The translations under genes were made by a program, and so were the position numbers. 64,000 nucleotides of DNA from Novosphingobium barchaimii LL02. GTDB taxonomy: Bacteria > Pseudomonadota > Alphaproteobacteria > Sphingomonadales > Sphingomonadaceae. The stretch's first letter is position 1. Each line of letters begins with the position of its first letter. Positions 61,318 through 64,000 of the stretch are shown one piece after another. Location of the stretch: assembly GCF_001046635.1 (NCBI RefSeq), contig NZ_KQ130452.1, positions 732,668 through 796,667 on the forward strand. The letters run 5' to 3'. Below the pieces are notes generated by a model that made no database searches, had not been told where the DNA came from, and saw nothing but the letters and a program-made list of their open reading frames with translations.

Positions 61318-62624
61318 ATGCAGCATGGCGTGAGTCTCCCCCCTTCCCCGCCCGTAGCTGAACCTGACACTCAGCCCACTTCACCCCTTGCCATCGCCGA
61401 CTATCGCCGGTTCTGGCTGGCCCGGTTCTTCGCCGTTCTGGCGACCACCGGCACCGTCGTCATCATCGGCTATCAGGTCTATGACGTCGCGCGCAGCGAC
61501 TATGCCATGTCGATGTCGCAGGCCGCGTTCCAGCTCGGCTTGCTGGGCTTTGCGCAGTTCGTGCCGGTGTTCCTGCTGACCCCGGTGGCGGGCGTCATCG
61601 CTGACCGGTTCGACCGCCGCAAGGTGGCCGGCATCGCCTCGCTGCTCGACATGTGCGTGGCGCTGGGCCTCGGCGTGACCACGGCAATGGAAATGCGCAG
61701 CCTGCCGGTACTTTATATGTTCGCGGTGCTGCACGGCACCGTGCGCGTCTTCATCAGCCCTTCGATGGCGGCGATCGCGCCCAACATCGTGCCGCCCAGG
61801 CTGATCCCGCGCGCGATCGGCTTCAACTCCATCGCCATGCAGGCCGGCACGATCATCGGCCCGGCTGCTTACGGCTTCCTGTTCGCGGCAAACCATGCGC
61901 TGCCTTATTGGGCATCGGCGGTGTTCACCCTGGGCGCGTCGATCGCCATCCAGTCGATCCGCAACCTGCCGCCGCCGCGCCCCGATGCGCGCAAGGCGCA
62001 CCCGGTGCGCCAGATCGTCGAAGGCTTCCAGTTCATCCTGCGCGAGCGGTTTCTACTGGGCTGCCTCTCGCTCGACCTTTTCGCCGTGCTGCTGGGCGGG
62101 GCGACCGCGCTGATGCCGGTCTTTGCGCGCGACATCCTGCACGTCGGCCCCGAAGGCCTGGGCCAGATGCGCGCGGCGACCGCGGCAGGCGCGGCGGTGG
62201 TCGCCCTGTGGCTTTCGTTCCGCCCCTTGCGCGCCAATGTCGGCGTCAAGATGCTGGTTTCGGTCGCGGGCTATGGGCTGATGACGGTGGCCTTCGGGCT
62301 ATCCACCCATTTCCTGCTGTCGCTGGGCTGCCTCGCGCTGCTGGGCGCGGCGGACATGATCTCGGTGTTCATCCGCAGTTCGCTGGTCCAGCTACGTACG
62401 CCCGACGACGTGCGCGGCCGCGTATCCGCCATTTCCGGCCTGGCTGTCTCGGCCTCCAACGAACTGGGCGAGTTCCAGTCGGGCTTCGCCGCGGCGCTGC
62501 TCGGCGCGACCGGAGCGGTTGTTTTCGGCGGCAGCGCTGCCATAGTCATCACCCTGGCGTGGGCCTGGCTCTTCCCGGAGATCCGCCGCGCACGAACCTT
62601 CGAAACCCGTTGGGAGCAAAAGCC

Positions 62625-62628
<4 letters not shown>
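61318..62628 (+). CDS. MFS transporter (EntS-like exporter group)
   Basis: About 436 residues with twelve predicted membrane segments. It resembles the EntS/MFS_3 exporter group: [30 protein letters not shown] at the start, then [19 protein letters not shown] (the MFS loop 2-3 motif) and a later [26 protein letters not shown]. The frame is open from 61273, overlapping the receptor stop, but a hairpin covers that part and the family begins near the DYRRFW segment, so the ATG at 61318 is preferred. Its stop overlaps the cysK start (ATGA). It probably exports a small molecule; coupling to cysK suggests a cysteine- or serine-derived compound, which is inference only. Confidence 0.85.
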
Positions 62629-63542
<914 letters not shown>

Positions 63543-63551
63543 CGGCAAGCA

Positions 63552-63584
63552 GCCCCTGTCCCGGATCAGGTCCGGGACAGGGGC
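63552..63584. terminator. strong bidirectional terminator hairpin
   Basis: A perfect 14-bp stem GCCCCTGTCCCGGA (63552-63565) / TCCGGGACAGGGGC (63571-63584) with a 5-base loop lies between the convergent cysK and hisI genes. Confidence 0.75.
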
Positions 63585-63590
63585 AGACCG

Positions 63591-63968
63591 TCAGCCTTCG
63601 ATCCGCGCGAGGCCTTCGCCGTCGATCTTGCGGTAGAAACAGCTGCGCGCGCCCGTGTGGCAGGCCGGGCCTTCAGGCCGGACCCGCAGTTCGAGCGCAT
63701 CCTGATCGCAGTCCACGCGGATTTCCTCGACCCGCAGGAAATGCCCCGAAGTCTCACCCTTGAGCCACAGCTTCCCGCGTGAACGCGAATGGAAATGCGC
63801 CAGCCCGGTTTCCCGCGTCTTTTCCAGCGCCTCGGCGTCCATGTAGGCGACCATGAGGATTTCGCGGGTCGACGAATCGACTGCAATTGCAATCAGCAGG
63901 CCCTGCGCATCGAAGCGCGGAAGGAACGCGGTTCCCAGTTCGCGCTCTGCTGCGGTCACGTCTGACAT
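63591..63968 (-). CDS. hisI: phosphoribosyl-AMP cyclohydrolase
   Basis: A 125-residue HisI, which opens the purine ring of PR-AMP in step three of histidine synthesis. The sequence has [41 protein letters not shown], then the metal and active-site segment [30 protein letters not shown] with the three conserved cysteines. It is a stand-alone HisI, not fused to HisE. The other his genes are not in the window. The start ATG at 63968 lies 32 bp from the right edge. Confidence 0.96.
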   Translation of the reverse strand: MSDVTAAERELGTAFLPRFDAQGLLIAIAVDSSTREILMVAYMDAEALEKTRETGLAHFHSRSRGKLWLKGETSGHFLRVEEIRVDCDQDALELRVRPEGPACHTGARSCFYRKIDGEGLARIEG

Positions 63969-64000
63969 CTTGAAGGTTTCCCTATTTCGGCATTGTGTGG

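Overview
This window looks like chromosomal DNA from a member of the Sphingomonadales, probably Novosphingobium or a close relative. The basis is high GC content, abundant TonB-dependent receptors, a TPR-sulfotransferase next to such a receptor, PhaR, the radA-cvpA pair, the rsmI/lpoA/yraN/gshB block and the hrcA-grpE/rph/rdgB/hemW/xerC block. The genus is inferred from gene content only. About 58 protein genes are supported. I recognised no tRNA or rRNA gene, CRISPR array, prophage or insertion sequence, so this is mostly a conserved chromosome segment with small accessory cassettes.

Layout. 1-952: 5' part of a DEAD-box RNA helicase gene. 1.1-11.7 kb: accessory metabolism, with a TPR-sulfotransferase, a TonB receptor and an amino-acid permease, then a TetR regulator divergent from a Rieske oxygenase/FAD oxidoreductase pair with a palindromic operator between them, then a glycosyltransferase. 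11.9-15.1 kb: exported amidohydrolase and M20 peptidase plus a small secreted protein. 15.3-22.3 kb: acetyl-CoA metabolism (acs; pyruvate dehydrogenase E2, two hotdog thioesterases and E3 in one operon), a PilZ protein and a universal stress protein. 22.4-29.9 kb: rnr, proS, a Nudix hydrolase, phaR, a NifU-like protein, cvpA and radA on the minus strand. 30-32.3 kb: a patatin-like lipase. 32.4-39 kb: heat-shock genes dnaJ, dnaK, grpE and hrcA, interrupted by a copper-chaperone lipoprotein, an HEMTH-motif protein and a glycine-zipper lipoprotein. 39.1-42.6 kb: rph-rdgB-hemW-xerC. 42.6-46.7 kb: DedA, gshB, yraN, rsmI and the lpoA-like gene. 46.9-51.4 kb: parE, a class A beta-lactamase-fold serine hydrolase and a GT87-like protein. 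51.5-54.9 kb: MoxR ATPase, GFA protein, DUF817 protein and CoxE-like VWA protein. 55.1-58.9 kb: small secreted protein, NamZ-like/DOMON-like pair, tyrS and a PilZ protein. 59-63.97 kb: a His-rich TonB receptor behind a Zur-like palindrome, an MFS exporter coupled to cysK, and hisI.

The most informative local signals are: (i) a near-perfect 24-bp palindrome in the 36-bp gap between the TetR gene and the Rieske gene; (ii) tandem YciA-type thioesterases inside the E2-E3 operon, one of which has lost two conserved acidic residues; (iii) a perfect 8+8 inverted repeat 12 bp ahead of a ZnuD-like receptor that carries a His-rich loop; (iv) two inverted repeats ahead of phaR that resemble PhaR sites; (v) an RpoH-type promoter ahead of dnaK; (vi) a gene whose conserved N-terminus lies upstream of every ATG, GTG or TTG and probably starts at CTG; and (vii) a family of REP-like palindromes in intergenic gaps. 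I found no convincing wholly new defence or mobile system. The best candidates for new biology are the Rieske/PYROXD2-like cassette and the degenerate thioesterase paralogue.
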